From the IMG/VR virus record IMGVR_UViG_3300048591_000357, positions 1 to 38,496 of that record: a stretch of DNA of 38,496 bases; one strand, 5' to 3'. Made by a program: the position numbers and the translations under genes. Positions 7,699-15,878 of the stretch are shown piece after piece; position 1 is the stretch's first letter; every line of letters begins with the position of its first letter. The notes below the pieces were generated by a model. The model was not told where the DNA came from. It did not search any database and worked only from the letters and a program-made list of their open reading frames with translations. The stretch is from a virus.

Positions 7699-10045
7699 TG
7701 ACATAGATTTAGATGTAGTGAAGCTTAGCATAGGCGGCACTGCATACTATTTATCTACAGAATATTTTATTGCAGGCTCGGTTTATTCAGGCTCGCCAGA
7801 TATTTATCCTTTGCTAGTAAATCGTCCGAGTTTTACCCGTTCATTCGGACTAAACTTTATGATTTATACAGATGTTACGATAGAAATTAACGGGCATTCA
7901 GATTTTACCGAGTATGATTTCAGCTTTTCAGACGCACTAGCAGGTAACGATTTACACGGCACAACGTTAGAAATCAGATACTATTTAAAGGCTAAAGATG
8001 CAGTAACTACACATAGCGATAACGTAAACATTAGGCACGTAGCAGAAATCATAGCGTTATCAGAGACAGAGGACGGTACAATAAGAATCACAGCGCGCCA
8101 ACAGTATGTAAAAAACGTTAGGCTTAATACTAAGTTTACCTTAAACGATACAACGCTTGCTAATATGGATACTCGAATGATTGGCGAGTATATCCCTAAC
8201 ATTTACGGTAGAGCAGATACGGGAAGGGGAGTTAATACTTTAGCGCCTTATCTTGATTTTGATAGTTCAGTAGGCACTAACGGTAACGCATCAGAAATTA
8301 GAATATTTACAGGCGCAGCGGATTCGCAATTTCCAGTAAACGGAGTGACGCACTACTACGTCAAGAATCAATCAAGAAAATATGACTCAAGCGAATATAT
8401 ACAGTTTGCAGCCTCAGCTTATGGATCGAGTGTGCTAACAGGCGATGCGTTCACAGGTTCAGTAAGCCCAGGTTTGCTATCACTTTCAGATAATTGGTAT
8501 GCGCTTATTTACAAACCTACAACATTAGGGCGAATAGTTACTCATGCTAATATTGGCACAGCTAATACAGCAGTAGGACATTTAGACACCGGAGTATTAT
8601 CAATCAAATGCTATGAAGCTATATACCAACCAAATGAAGATAGTTGGCAGCCGATTAATCAATTAGCAGTTGCAGTAGTTGACACATCTAATCTTTACGG
8701 CGGTATTTTAGGAGAAGTAACGGCCGTATTTAATAACCCTATAGTGCTATCCCCTAATCTACCTAGTAACGTTAGCTATATGTTTGCGGTAGAGTGGAGC
8801 AATGCAGATGATGCAACCTATTATCCTTTGCTGAATACGCAAAACTTAGGCGGCACAAACTACTATAAACTAGACATAACAGAACGAGAGTCAAAATGGA
8901 TTAAAGTAGCTGATAAGCAAATAGCATTAGAACTACACGCAATGACGCTAGGCAGCGCTGGGTTTGTTGGTTCATCGGGCAATTATTCCTATCAAACATT
9001 CTCAACATACGATCCACCAGACGGATCTTTTAGTGCAGGGCTAAATTCAGCAATACTTTATTCTGATTTAAGAGCACTTAATTTCAGGCTATCAGTTCAA
9101 GGCAGAAAGGATAATTTAAGCGGCACATATACAGGCACACCGTCAAGCTTAATTTATAAAGCACCTGATATAATGCAGCATGTAATGCACGAAGTAGCAG
9201 AACTACCAAGCGCTTTAATTGATACAACAGGGTTTAGTGCAGCCAGGACTAAGATAAAATCACATGCGCTAAGCACAGGCATTCTTGCAGATGGTCAAAT
9301 CACAGTGGAAGATTTATTAGTAAAGATTGCAAAAGAATCAAGGCTAATTCCTTACATGCTACGAAATGGCAAACGCTCCGTTGCATATCCAATACCAACA
9401 CCTGCAAACCAAGATGTTATTATAGACGGCCATCAACTGCGCTTCGATTGCAAAATACTAAATTATGGAGAAACACCCTATACAGACGTAGTTAATGATT
9501 TCGAAATCAGTTATAATCCCGATCCTCTAAATCAAGTTAGCGACCTAGCTTTTCTTAGAACAGTGTCCGAAGTGCGCTCAGCGGGCATTGAGTATTGCAA
9601 TGATGTTAATGAAGGCACTTCAACTAAGACTAGAAAAACCAGGCTTGCAGCATCAGTAGCGCTTTACGGTAGGCGTGAAATGAAAGCGAATTTTAGCTCG
9701 CTCCACGTTGCAACCAGCGCTAATCAGATAATGGAATACTATATTGATAAATTTTATAGGGTAAATAAGTTTGCCACAATTCGCATTCCTAGACGTAAAT
9801 ATTACAATTCATTAGATATTTTTAATTCCCTAAGGCTTAATCATATTTCATTACCCGCTGAATCCGGTAGCCGTCCTTCAGTCATCGAATATAACGACGG
9901 GGCAGAAATAAAAGCTTATAATGACGGCGTGCCTCTGTTATCATGGACTGGTGGCAGCATTAGGGGAATTGTAACCACCGTTACAGAAAGAGATTCTTTT
10001 ATAGATTTAACGGTAGAAACGACTAACCCATTTATGGCGCTCTAA
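7682..10045 (+). CDS. Tail hub / tip protein
   Basis: A 787-residue protein in the place of the baseplate hub (lambda J, T5 pb3 or Tal type). N-terminal residues 1-150 are beta strands with a repeated length-limited layout. Residues 160-190 contain the MIGEYIPNIYGRAD segment, a pattern often seen in phage hub proteins where a transition to a second domain occurs. The middle, about 200-480, is beta-rich and may be a carbohydrate-binding insert. Residues 490-700 carry the segment ending in IVTTVTERDSFIDLTVETT that resembles hub C-terminal domains. I cannot name a family with certainty. It ends in TAATG overlap with the next gene. Confidence 0.65.
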   Translation: MGIVFDDIDLDVVKLSIGGTAYYLSTEYFIAGSVYSGSPDIYPLLVNRPSFTRSFGLNFMIYTDVTIEINGHSDFTEYDFSFSDALAGNDLHGTTLEIRYYLKAKDAVTTHSDNVNIRHVAEIIALSETEDGTIRITARQQYVKNVRLNTKFTLNDTTLANMDTRMIGEYIPNIYGRADTGRGVNTLAPYLDFDSSVGTNGNASEIRIFTGAADSQFPVNGVTHYYVKNQSRKYDSSEYIQFAASAYGSSVLTGDAFTGSVSPGLLSLSDNWYALIYKPTTLGRIVTHANIGTANTAVGHLDTGVLSIKCYEAIYQPNEDSWQPINQLAVAVVDTSNLYGGILGEVTAVFNNPIVLSPNLPSNVSYMFAVEWSNADDATYYPLLNTQNLGGTNYYKLDITERESKWIKVADKQIALELHAMTLGSAGFVGSSGNYSYQTFSTYDPPDGSFSAGLNSAILYSDLRALNFRLSVQGRKDNLSGTYTGTPSSLIYKAPDIMQHVMHEVAELPSALIDTTGFSAARTKIKSHALSTGILADGQITVEDLLVKIAKESRLIPYMLRNGKRSVAYPIPTPANQDVIIDGHQLRFDCKILNYGETPYTDVVNDFEISYNPDPLNQVSDLAFLRTVSEVRSAGIEYCNDVNEGTSTKTRKTRLAASVALYGRREMKANFSSLHVATSANQIMEYYIDKFYRVNKFATIRIPRRKYYNSLDIFNSLRLNHISLPAESGSRPSVIEYNDGAEIKAYNDGVPLLSWTGGSIRGIVTTVTERDSFIDLTVETTNPFMAL

Positions 10046-10506
10046 TGGCTTACACATTCCCCACAGCATCAATAGGCAACTGGGCAGACTTACGAACTGC
10101 GCTAAACAGCGAATTGCCTGTTAAGTGGTCACGAGAGCAAATTGTAAACACAGTCCAAAGCACATCAAGCAAAAGCTTAGTTACCTTAGATTCCGCTACT
10201 ATTAGCTTGTTAAGCGACGAAATTTGCATCATTTGGAGCTCCGTAACTGCTTCAGTCGGAACGGCTAACGCCTCAGTAGAGTTTGCTCACAGAGTATCAA
10301 GCGGAACGGTTAGGGGTTCATCATTAATCTTTGAGCCAACATCTACAAGCACCGACGGGCAAAGAGTCGGCGGCAATCTAATTTCCCTTTTAACCGGTTC
10401 AGGCTCAATAGATATAGATTTAAAATGGCGCAGAAAGAACGGCTCAGGAACAGTCTATTTATATAACTCAACTATAATTCCATTAATCTTTAAAACTAGA
10501 ACATAA
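10045..10506 (+). CDS. Tail-associated hypothetical protein
   Basis: A 153-residue protein with a Ser/Thr-rich beta pattern and no signal peptide. It starts in a TAATG overlap with the hub gene and ends in the same kind of overlap with the next gene. It is therefore part of the tail operon and probably a structural or fibre-attachment protein. I do not recognise a family. The regular alternation of hydrophobic and polar residues around residues 60-110 suggests a small beta sandwich. Confidence 0.55.
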   Translation: MAYTFPTASIGNWADLRTALNSELPVKWSREQIVNTVQSTSSKSLVTLDSATISLLSDEICIIWSSVTASVGTANASVEFAHRVSSGTVRGSSLIFEPTSTSTDGQRVGGNLISLLTGSGSIDIDLKWRRKNGSGTVYLYNSTIIPLIFKTRT

Positions 10507-10781
10507 TGGCAACTTGCACAGTAACATTCACAACGGATAAAGCAGCAGTAAGCGGCGCAGTAAGCTATCGACCGCTACCGAATCAAATGATAGGCGGCGT
10601 TGGGATAGATCATGATTTTGTTTACGCGCAAGCATCTGGTAATGATTATGTAGCAGTGCTTCAACAAGGCGCACGCTATAGGGCATATTCAACACGTCAC
10701 GCATTCACAAGAAAAGTTTTTAGAGTTCCAGAAACGAGCACAGCAAATCTATCAACGTTAATAAAAGGGGTAAAAACATGA
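10506..10781 (+). CDS. Small beta-rich tail-region protein
   Basis: A 91-residue protein that starts CTVTFTTDKAAVSGAVSYRP, a pattern like a small beta-sandwich of the carboxypeptidase-regulatory or fibre-head type. It ends with a helical segment (TANLSTLIKG). The stop overlaps the following lipoprotein start (ATGA). Phage tail operons often hold a protein like this next to fibres, but its role is not known to me. Confidence 0.5.
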   Translation: MATCTVTFTTDKAAVSGAVSYRPLPNQMIGGVGIDHDFVYAQASGNDYVAVLQQGARYRAYSTRHAFTRKVFRVPETSTANLSTLIKGVKT

Positions 10782-11011
10782 AAGCATTAATAATTGTATC
10801 TTTACTTTTCGTATTTGGATGTGGGGATGTTGGATCTAGTAATGTAAACGCCACGCAAGATCAGCGCTTAAACGATCCTAATCAAGAGCTTGAACGCGCG
10901 GTAATCTGTTCCAGGGGAATTGTAGAACTTCGTATTGGTAATGACATTGTAGGGTTTGAAGAACCAAGTTGTGCAGAATGTCCAGACCAAGCGCAGTGCA
11001 TATCTTTATAA
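10778..11011 (+). CDS. Small Cys-rich lipoprotein
   Basis: A 77-residue protein with a short signal peptide, a hydrophobic core (IIVSLLFVF) and a lipobox VFGC, predicting lipidation at Cys15. The mature part is acidic and has four more Cys (CSRG, CAECPDQAQC). The ribosome site is AAAGGGGTAAAAAC before ATG. A lipoprotein inside a tail operon could act in superinfection exclusion by coating the receptor (as the T5 Llp lipoprotein does) or in lysis as an outer-membrane spanin. Neither is shown by the sequence. Confidence 0.6.
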   Translation: MKALIIVSLLFVFGCGDVGSSNVNATQDQRLNDPNQELERAVICSRGIVELRIGNDIVGFEEPSCAECPDQAQCISL

Positions 11012-11028
11012 ACTATCAATGAGGTATT

Positions 11029-11238
11029 ATGGCTAGCAAAGGATTACTTTTTTCTAAATCATTCTGGGGGTCAGCATTAGTTATTATTGGTCAAGCGTTG
11101 GATTTTGCTTTACCGATAATTCCTGTGCCGTACTTACCGTTAGTGCCGATTGTTAAAGAAGGACTAACTTGGTTTGGTGGGTTTATCGGAATATATGGAA
11201 CAAGCACAAGAACAACTAAAATAGAAGGATTAATATAA
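11029..11238 (+). CDS. Holin-like small membrane protein
   Basis: A 69-residue protein with two likely membrane segments, about residues 12-30 and 38-58, separated by a Pro-rich turn. The pattern F-SKSFWGSALVIIGQ ... FGGFIGIYGTSTRTTKI matches a common layout of small phage holin-like proteins (KSKTFWG... then G-IYGR-TA-K). The ribosome site is GAGGTATT before ATG, and the TAATG overlap couples it to the next gene. It would form holes in the inner membrane at lysis. The call is by pattern only, and the gene is far from the peptidoglycan enzymes. Confidence 0.5.
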   Translation: MASKGLLFSKSFWGSALVIIGQALDFALPIIPVPYLPLVPIVKEGLTWFGGFIGIYGTSTRTTKIEGLI

Positions 11239-11663
11239 TGGCATTAAGAATCAATAATAACGTCGCTAAAGCAATGTGTGACGCTATAGTAGACGCATTA
11301 GACGCGGGGTCAGGTGCAGGTTACGTTCAAATAAGAACAGGTAGCGCACCGACTAACTGCGAGGATGCAAACAGCGGAACGCTACTAGCAACGCTTACTT
11401 GTTCAGATCCCGCATTTGGCGCAGCAGCAGACGCAGCACCAGGAGCAACAGCTACAGCAGACACCGTAACAGGCGATAGTTCAGCAGATGCTACAGGCAC
11501 AGCAGCGCACTATCGAGCGTTTGATAGCGATAACGTTTGTGTAATGCAAGGCACTGTTACAGCTACAGGCGGCGGCGGTGATATGACGCTAAACAGCGTA
11601 TCTGTTACTTCCGGCGTAGCTGTAGATATTACTAGCTGGACTGTAACCGTACCTGAAACATAA
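11238..11663 (+). CDS. Phage structural-region protein (MALRxxNxVA type)
   Basis: A 141-residue protein beginning MALRINNNVAKAMCDAIVDA, followed by a pattern seen widely in phage tail regions: GYVQIRTGSAP..., LLATLTCSDPAFGAA..., a TGTAAHYRAFD core and a final beta-rich region. I recognise it as a recurring phage family without an established role. It is probably a virion or fibre-associated beta protein. It is Ala/Thr/Gly-rich with no signal peptide and is tightly coupled on both sides. Confidence 0.6.
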   Translation: MALRINNNVAKAMCDAIVDALDAGSGAGYVQIRTGSAPTNCEDANSGTLLATLTCSDPAFGAAADAAPGATATADTVTGDSSADATGTAAHYRAFDSDNVCVMQGTVTATGGGGDMTLNSVSVTSGVAVDITSWTVTVPET

Positions 11664-12112
11664 TGGCTAATGTTCAGATTCCCTATACCGATCCAGGGAG
11701 TCCAGACAGATACCTAGACGCAGAAGGGGTTACGGTAGACGCTACTACTGTAAACAGGGAACGCGTCGTTATTTGTCCAGGCCAGATAGTAGATAGCGCT
11801 CCAACGCGGGGCGCGTCTACTGCGCTTGAGGCGTCAAACGTAGTTAAAGGCTCAGCAGGCATTCTCTATAGCTTAATGGGTTTTAACTCAGGCTCGACGC
11901 AATACATTCAGATTCATAATGCAAGCTCATTACCAGCAGATACCGCAGTACCTATTTACGTTTTTAAAGCACCAGGCGGTGCAAGCTTTAGCTTAGACCT
12001 ATCGCCTTATGGGGATTATTTTTCTACTGGCATTGTAGTTTGTAACTCATCGACTATAGCTACAAAAACAATAGGCAGCGCAGATTGTTGGTTTATCGCT
12101 CAATACACATAG
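11663..12112 (+). CDS. Phage structural-region hypothetical protein
   Basis: A 149-residue protein of beta-rich composition starting in a TAATG overlap. Segments such as YIQIHNASSLPADTAVPIY followed by FSLDLSPYG and a closing CWFIAQYT are typical of a small phage beta-sandwich found beside fibre genes, where the product may be a decoration or adaptor protein. No catalytic motif is visible. The assignment of a structural role comes from position and composition. Confidence 0.55.
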   Translation: MANVQIPYTDPGSPDRYLDAEGVTVDATTVNRERVVICPGQIVDSAPTRGASTALEASNVVKGSAGILYSLMGFNSGSTQYIQIHNASSLPADTAVPIYVFKAPGGASFSLDLSPYGDYFSTGIVVCNSSTIATKTIGSADCWFIAQYT

Positions 12113-12118
12113 GAGCTT

Positions 12119-13621
12119 ATGGCAAAGCTCACAATTCAAGACTTAAACGAATGGGGATCGATCACTGGCACAGTGTCAGACCAGACAGATTTACAGTCTG
12201 AACTAGATGGGAAATCAGACACAGGCCACACACACGCAGCAAGTGACGTTACTAGTGGAACTTTAGACGATGCTAGAATATCTCAAAGCTCAGTCACACA
12301 GCATCAAGCAGCGCTAAGCGTTACAGAATCGCAAATCAGCGATTTAGGCGCGTATCTAACAGGCAATGAAACAATCACCATAAGCGGTGACGTAACAGGC
12401 TCAGGCGCAACGTCAATCACTTCAACGCTAGCAAATACGGCAGTGACGCCAGGAAGCTATACAAGTACGAACTTAACTGTAGATAGTAAAGGGCGCATCA
12501 CGGCGGCTAGCAACGGATCAGGCGGCGGTGGCTCTTGGGGAAGCATTACAGGAACACTTTCAGACCAAACAGACTTGCAAACCGCTTTAGACGGCAAAAT
12601 TAGCGACACGGGCGACACTATCACGGGTAATCTAACATTCTCGGATGTCACAGAAGGAGTGATTTTTACCGGCGCTAGTGGCACACCAAAAATCTACGGA
12701 AGAAACGCAGGCACAAAACATATCGGCTTAGACGCGAATGCTCTATATGGCGATGCAGGTATAACTTACGGTGCGATTGGCAACATAAGCATTGATGCTT
12801 ACAGCGCTTCAACTTCAACTATAAGTTTGACAAACACAGGCGCGGGAGTTGCGAATGTCACAGCAGAAGGGAGTTTAAGCGCAGGAACTACCGTAAATGC
12901 TACTACTGGCTATAAAGTAAACAACGCCGCAACAAGCGGGACAATCTTACGCGCAGATGGCACTAACTATGTAGCTAGCACAGCAACGTATCCAAACACT
13001 ACAACATCAACTAGAGTTCTTTACTCGACTGGCACAAATACAATAGGAGAATCTGCGAACCTAACTTTTAACGGCACAACTTTAACAGCTACTGCAATCT
13101 CAACGCCTTCTGTTACTCTCTCAGCTACAACAAGATTCCCATGGTATAAAGACTGGACTCCAAGACAAGCTAAACTTCCAACAGCCGTGACAGCAGCAAC
13201 TATAGACGGCGGCAGCGCTAGAGACTTAGCTTTATTTGATGCGTCCACAATCGAGTATTTAGATTTCCCGTTTTTCGTAACTAATTTTTATAGCACAAGC
13301 CAAACACTCAAAGTCACTATTCATTGGAGCGCAGCAAGCGCCACCAGTGGAAAGGTAGTTTGGGCTTGTCAGATCATGGCAGTAACGCCAGGGGATGCGT
13401 TAGATGCGGACACGGATTCTTTTGATACTGCTACTAGCGCAACTACAGCAACGAACGGCACAGCTGGACGCTATACAGCAAGCTCGTTTACTGTAACGAA
13501 TAGAGACTCGATGGCCGCTGGCGATAATGCAGTGCTTAGAATTTATCGCAACGCATCAAGTGGATCGGATACAATGTCAGGAGATGCGGAGCTTAGATAC
13601 ATAATGATTGAGGCATACTAA
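12119..13621 (+). CDS. Tail fibre protein
   Basis: A 500-residue fibre. Near the N-terminus it has the segment WGSITGTVSDQTDLQSELDG, followed by GHTHAASDVTSGTLDDARI, a hallmark of phage tail fibres. The SITGT-SDQTDLQ unit is repeated near residue 140. A long Thr/Ser/Gly-rich shaft follows (about 160-340) with triple-helix-like repeats. The last 140 residues form a beta-rich head that ends SGDAELRYIMIEAY and could be the receptor-binding knob. The ribosome site is AGGAG, close to the ATG. Receptor identity cannot be read from the sequence. Confidence 0.82.
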   Translation: MAKLTIQDLNEWGSITGTVSDQTDLQSELDGKSDTGHTHAASDVTSGTLDDARISQSSVTQHQAALSVTESQISDLGAYLTGNETITISGDVTGSGATSITSTLANTAVTPGSYTSTNLTVDSKGRITAASNGSGGGGSWGSITGTLSDQTDLQTALDGKISDTGDTITGNLTFSDVTEGVIFTGASGTPKIYGRNAGTKHIGLDANALYGDAGITYGAIGNISIDAYSASTSTISLTNTGAGVANVTAEGSLSAGTTVNATTGYKVNNAATSGTILRADGTNYVASTATYPNTTTSTRVLYSTGTNTIGESANLTFNGTTLTATAISTPSVTLSATTRFPWYKDWTPRQAKLPTAVTAATIDGGSARDLALFDASTIEYLDFPFFVTNFYSTSQTLKVTIHWSAASATSGKVVWACQIMAVTPGDALDADTDSFDTATSATTATNGTAGRYTASSFTVTNRDSMAAGDNAVLRIYRNASSGSDTMSGDAELRYIMIEAY

Positions 13622-13622
13622 G

Positions 13623-14723
13623 ATGTTTCAATTCCTTACAGGAGCAATCACTTCTGAGTCTAATATACCAGCGCAGACAAATTTAACTTTTCGTTTGGTT
13701 GGAGCGCATCCTGCAACAGTTTCAAGCGGCGCAATTTGGTCAGCTAGTGGAAGTGACAAGCAGGGAGAAGACCCGTTCATCGAGTACGGCACTAATATTA
13801 TTCGGATTGGCAATGTTGCAGATAGACATGAAGATCAAGACATTTGGACTTTTCCAGTTACGGCAAGCGCATGGGATGATATAATGATAGCGTTTACTGC
13901 TAACTCAAATGCTACGCCGTTAGTAAGCAAGAACGGTGCAACAGTCACAGTAACAAAAATTCAAAGCAATACTGGACTAACGACGATGGCTACGGCTCCG
14001 TGGTCATTTGGAGCAGGCACAACTAATCTAGGCTATTTAGGTGGTATTGGCGCATGGAGTTCTAAATTAACTCAAGCGCAGATGAACGAGATTACCAGCA
14101 AGAAGCAAATGCATGCGCCTTGGTTTAGCTTGAACAAACCAACGCTACTATATCTTGGAACAGATGATTTTCCAGTGGGGGAGACAGCAGCACTAGCAAC
14201 TAATTTAGATCCAACAGCGGACGTGCAGAATACTTGGAACTTCGGAACTTATTCTAATTTAATTACATCAGACAATATTTATCTTAAAGCAAACAAATCA
14301 GACGATAACGAGACTTATATTTGCGACTTAGATACAGTAACGCCGCCATCAGGATATTCTTTTTATTATTTAAAAACATCTCTTGAGGGAAACATTGACG
14401 ACACAGCACAGCCAACATCTAAACTAACGCTTGGTTCAGGCGGTGGCGACTTATCTTCATGGGTAGTTCCATTCGCGAGCAGCGATACAACTAGAGAACT
14501 TGAAGAATATGGTGCTTATACTCAAGCACAAATTGATGGATTGAGATTAAATTTATCAGTAGGAACAATGAGTAAAGATGATGCAGTCCATATTGATAGA
14601 GCTTACGTTAAAGCAGGCTATAGACGAAGTGCAATTAAAGATTGGTTAGGTAGCTACGATTTTAGAGCAGCACCAAGCGCAGTTTTATCAGTTGGATTAT
14701 CAGGAGCAGGATGGGGCTATTAA
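13623..14723 (+). CDS. LamG-like tail adhesin or fibre-associated protein
   Basis: A 366-residue protein. I start it at ATG 13623, which has a TTGAGG site 9 bases upstream, rather than the upstream in-frame TTG at 13608. Residues about 1-170 show a concanavalin/LamG-like pattern (FRLVGAHP, IWSASGSD, WTFPVTASAWDDIMIAFTAN, NLGYLGGIGAWSSKLTQAQM). This type of domain is common in phage adhesins. Residues 180-340 form a second beta-rich domain with a segment close to DDAVHIDRAYVKAGYR. It probably joins the fibre or contributes to receptor recognition. Confidence 0.6.
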   Translation: MFQFLTGAITSESNIPAQTNLTFRLVGAHPATVSSGAIWSASGSDKQGEDPFIEYGTNIIRIGNVADRHEDQDIWTFPVTASAWDDIMIAFTANSNATPLVSKNGATVTVTKIQSNTGLTTMATAPWSFGAGTTNLGYLGGIGAWSSKLTQAQMNEITSKKQMHAPWFSLNKPTLLYLGTDDFPVGETAALATNLDPTADVQNTWNFGTYSNLITSDNIYLKANKSDDNETYICDLDTVTPPSGYSFYYLKTSLEGNIDDTAQPTSKLTLGSGGGDLSSWVVPFASSDTTRELEEYGAYTQAQIDGLRLNLSVGTMSKDDAVHIDRAYVKAGYRRSAIKDWLGSYDFRAAPSAVLSVGLSGAGWGY

Positions 14724-14724
14724 C

Positions 14725-15186
14725 ATGAGAGTTTTATTCGACGAACATAATGATTTTGAAAGGCATTTATTTCCAAACCAGGAATACTTTAAAGCATTAT
14801 CACAGGAACTATTAAAGCAAATCAAAATTGAAGAAGTAGAAAAACAGAGATGCTGCATAACAGCGCTACTTCCATACCCGCGTGCGAATGTTTATCACGC
14901 GATAGCATCACAGCTTGGAGATATTAACTGGATTACCTATGCAGATGCAGCAGAGTTTAGAGCAGAAGAATTAACGCGCTACTTTGCTTGCTATGCGCCG
15001 AGAGTTTTAATCGGGAGCAGTCACTTTCTAACTGCTTGCCAGGACTTATCACCGCAATGCTGGCTTAAATTAGAAGCAACTGTTTGCACAGATGGAATTG
15101 TAAAAATAGCAAATGCAAAAACTTATCAATGGAACGCAAAATTATCACATTCAGGAATAATTCAGGAGATTGCATATGTGGACTGA
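14725..15186 (+). CDS. Fibre-module hypothetical protein
   Basis: A 153-residue protein. I place the start at ATG 14725, two bases after the upstream stop, rather than at an upstream TTG (14692). Features are a charged N-terminus, a central CCITALLPYPRANVYHAIA segment and a WITYADAAEFRAEE segment. It is a soluble alpha/beta protein by composition and is followed by the next gene with an 11-base overlap. I do not recognise the family. Position after the fibre genes suggests an assembly chaperone or accessory factor. Confidence 0.55.
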   Translation: MRVLFDEHNDFERHLFPNQEYFKALSQELLKQIKIEEVEKQRCCITALLPYPRANVYHAIASQLGDINWITYADAAEFRAEELTRYFACYAPRVLIGSSHFLTACQDLSPQCWLKLEATVCTDGIVKIANAKTYQWNAKLSHSGIIQEIAYVD

Positions 15187-15661
15187 AATTAAAATTACGG
15201 ATTTAGAGAGTAGAGACCGTGAAGCTATTGCCGCACTACAAAAATTTGTCGTTTCTCAAGCAGAGATGAATAAATACTATAAAGACAAATACACGCTAGA
15301 AGATTTAAAGCAGATGTTAAATAGGAAAAAAGATTTAGAAATTAGATTTTTTATTTACGAAGATGAAGAAATCACAGCAACATTAGCACTAAAGAAAAAC
15401 GACAAAGGCGAGCTAAGACTATTAACAACATCTTGCGCTCGTGGTGATTTATCTAAGGCTTCCGATATTGTGCAAGAGGCAATTAAAAAAGCAATGCTTC
15501 GGCTAAACACAAACTATTGTTATGCGCTTTGGTCAGCAGATAATTTTGAAAAAGGAAATAGTTATTTCTGGACATTTGTTGATAGATGCAAGCAAAATTT
15601 TACAAGCTCAAGCAATGAAGAATACCAGACGAGTAAATACATTCTCAAAATGAGCATGTAA
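15176..15661 (+). CDS. Fibre-module hypothetical protein, weakly GNAT-like
   Basis: A 161-residue soluble protein. The ATG at 15176 has an AGGAG site 7 bases upstream, so I prefer it to the upstream TTG at 15170. The pattern IRFFIYEDEEITATLALKK followed by a helix (SKASDIVQEAIKKAML) and a strand (NYCYALWSA) resembles the strand-helix order of small acetyltransferase-like folds, but no clear acetyl-CoA loop is visible. It may be a fibre assembly factor. It is the last gene before the inverted-repeat element. Confidence 0.5.
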   Translation: MWTEIKITDLESRDREAIAALQKFVVSQAEMNKYYKDKYTLEDLKQMLNRKKDLEIRFFIYEDEEITATLALKKNDKGELRLLTTSCARGDLSKASDIVQEAIKKAMLRLNTNYCYALWSADNFEKGNSYFWTFVDRCKQNFTSSSNEEYQTSKYILKMSM

Positions 15662-15666
15662 AATAA

Positions 15667-15680
15667 GTTTCGCACGCAAA
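15667..15680 (+). repeat. Inverted repeat, left arm (14 bp)
   Basis: GTTTCGCACGCAAA here is the exact reverse complement of TTTGCGTGCGAAAC at 15830-15843. The pair brackets a 35-codon gene. In RNA it would form a 14-bp stem with a 149-base loop holding the gene and its ribosome site. Confidence 0.85.
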
Positions 15681-15705
15681 AGGTTATAGAAGGGAGGTGA
15701 GGCAA

Positions 15706-15813
15706 ATGAGTTGTTATCGTTGGCTTCGACTTCAACGCGCAAAACGCAAACGCGCGCAAGCTCGTAAAGTGAAGTATTTGAAGCGTGCCAAACAGCAGCG
15801 AGAATTGCGATAG
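15706..15813 (+). CDS. Very basic 35-residue peptide with perfect Shine-Dalgarno
   Basis: The ATG at 15706 follows GGGAGGTGA, one of the strongest ribosome sites in the window, and the frame ends at TAG 15811-15813. Of 35 residues, 9 are Arg and 6 are Lys, with a single Glu; the start is MSCYRWLRLQ. All nine Arg codons are CGN, although neighbouring genes use AGA and AGG often. It would be cationic and helical, so it could bind nucleic acid, condense DNA, or act on a membrane or an enzyme. I know of no family. It lies between perfect 14-bp inverted repeats. Confidence 0.6.
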   Translation: MSCYRWLRLQRAKRKRAQARKVKYLKRAKQQRELR

Positions 15814-15829
15814 GTTCTAAGTATTAAAC

Positions 15830-15843
15830 TTTGCGTGCGAAAC
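15830..15843 (+). repeat. Inverted repeat, right arm (14 bp)
   Basis: TTTGCGTGCGAAAC, exact reverse complement of 15667-15680. The bases just outside and just inside the arms do not extend the match. No T run follows directly, so a simple terminator is not indicated. Confidence 0.85.
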
Positions 15844-15878
15844 GTCCGCTAGTACGATAACTAGCATTAAAGGAAATA

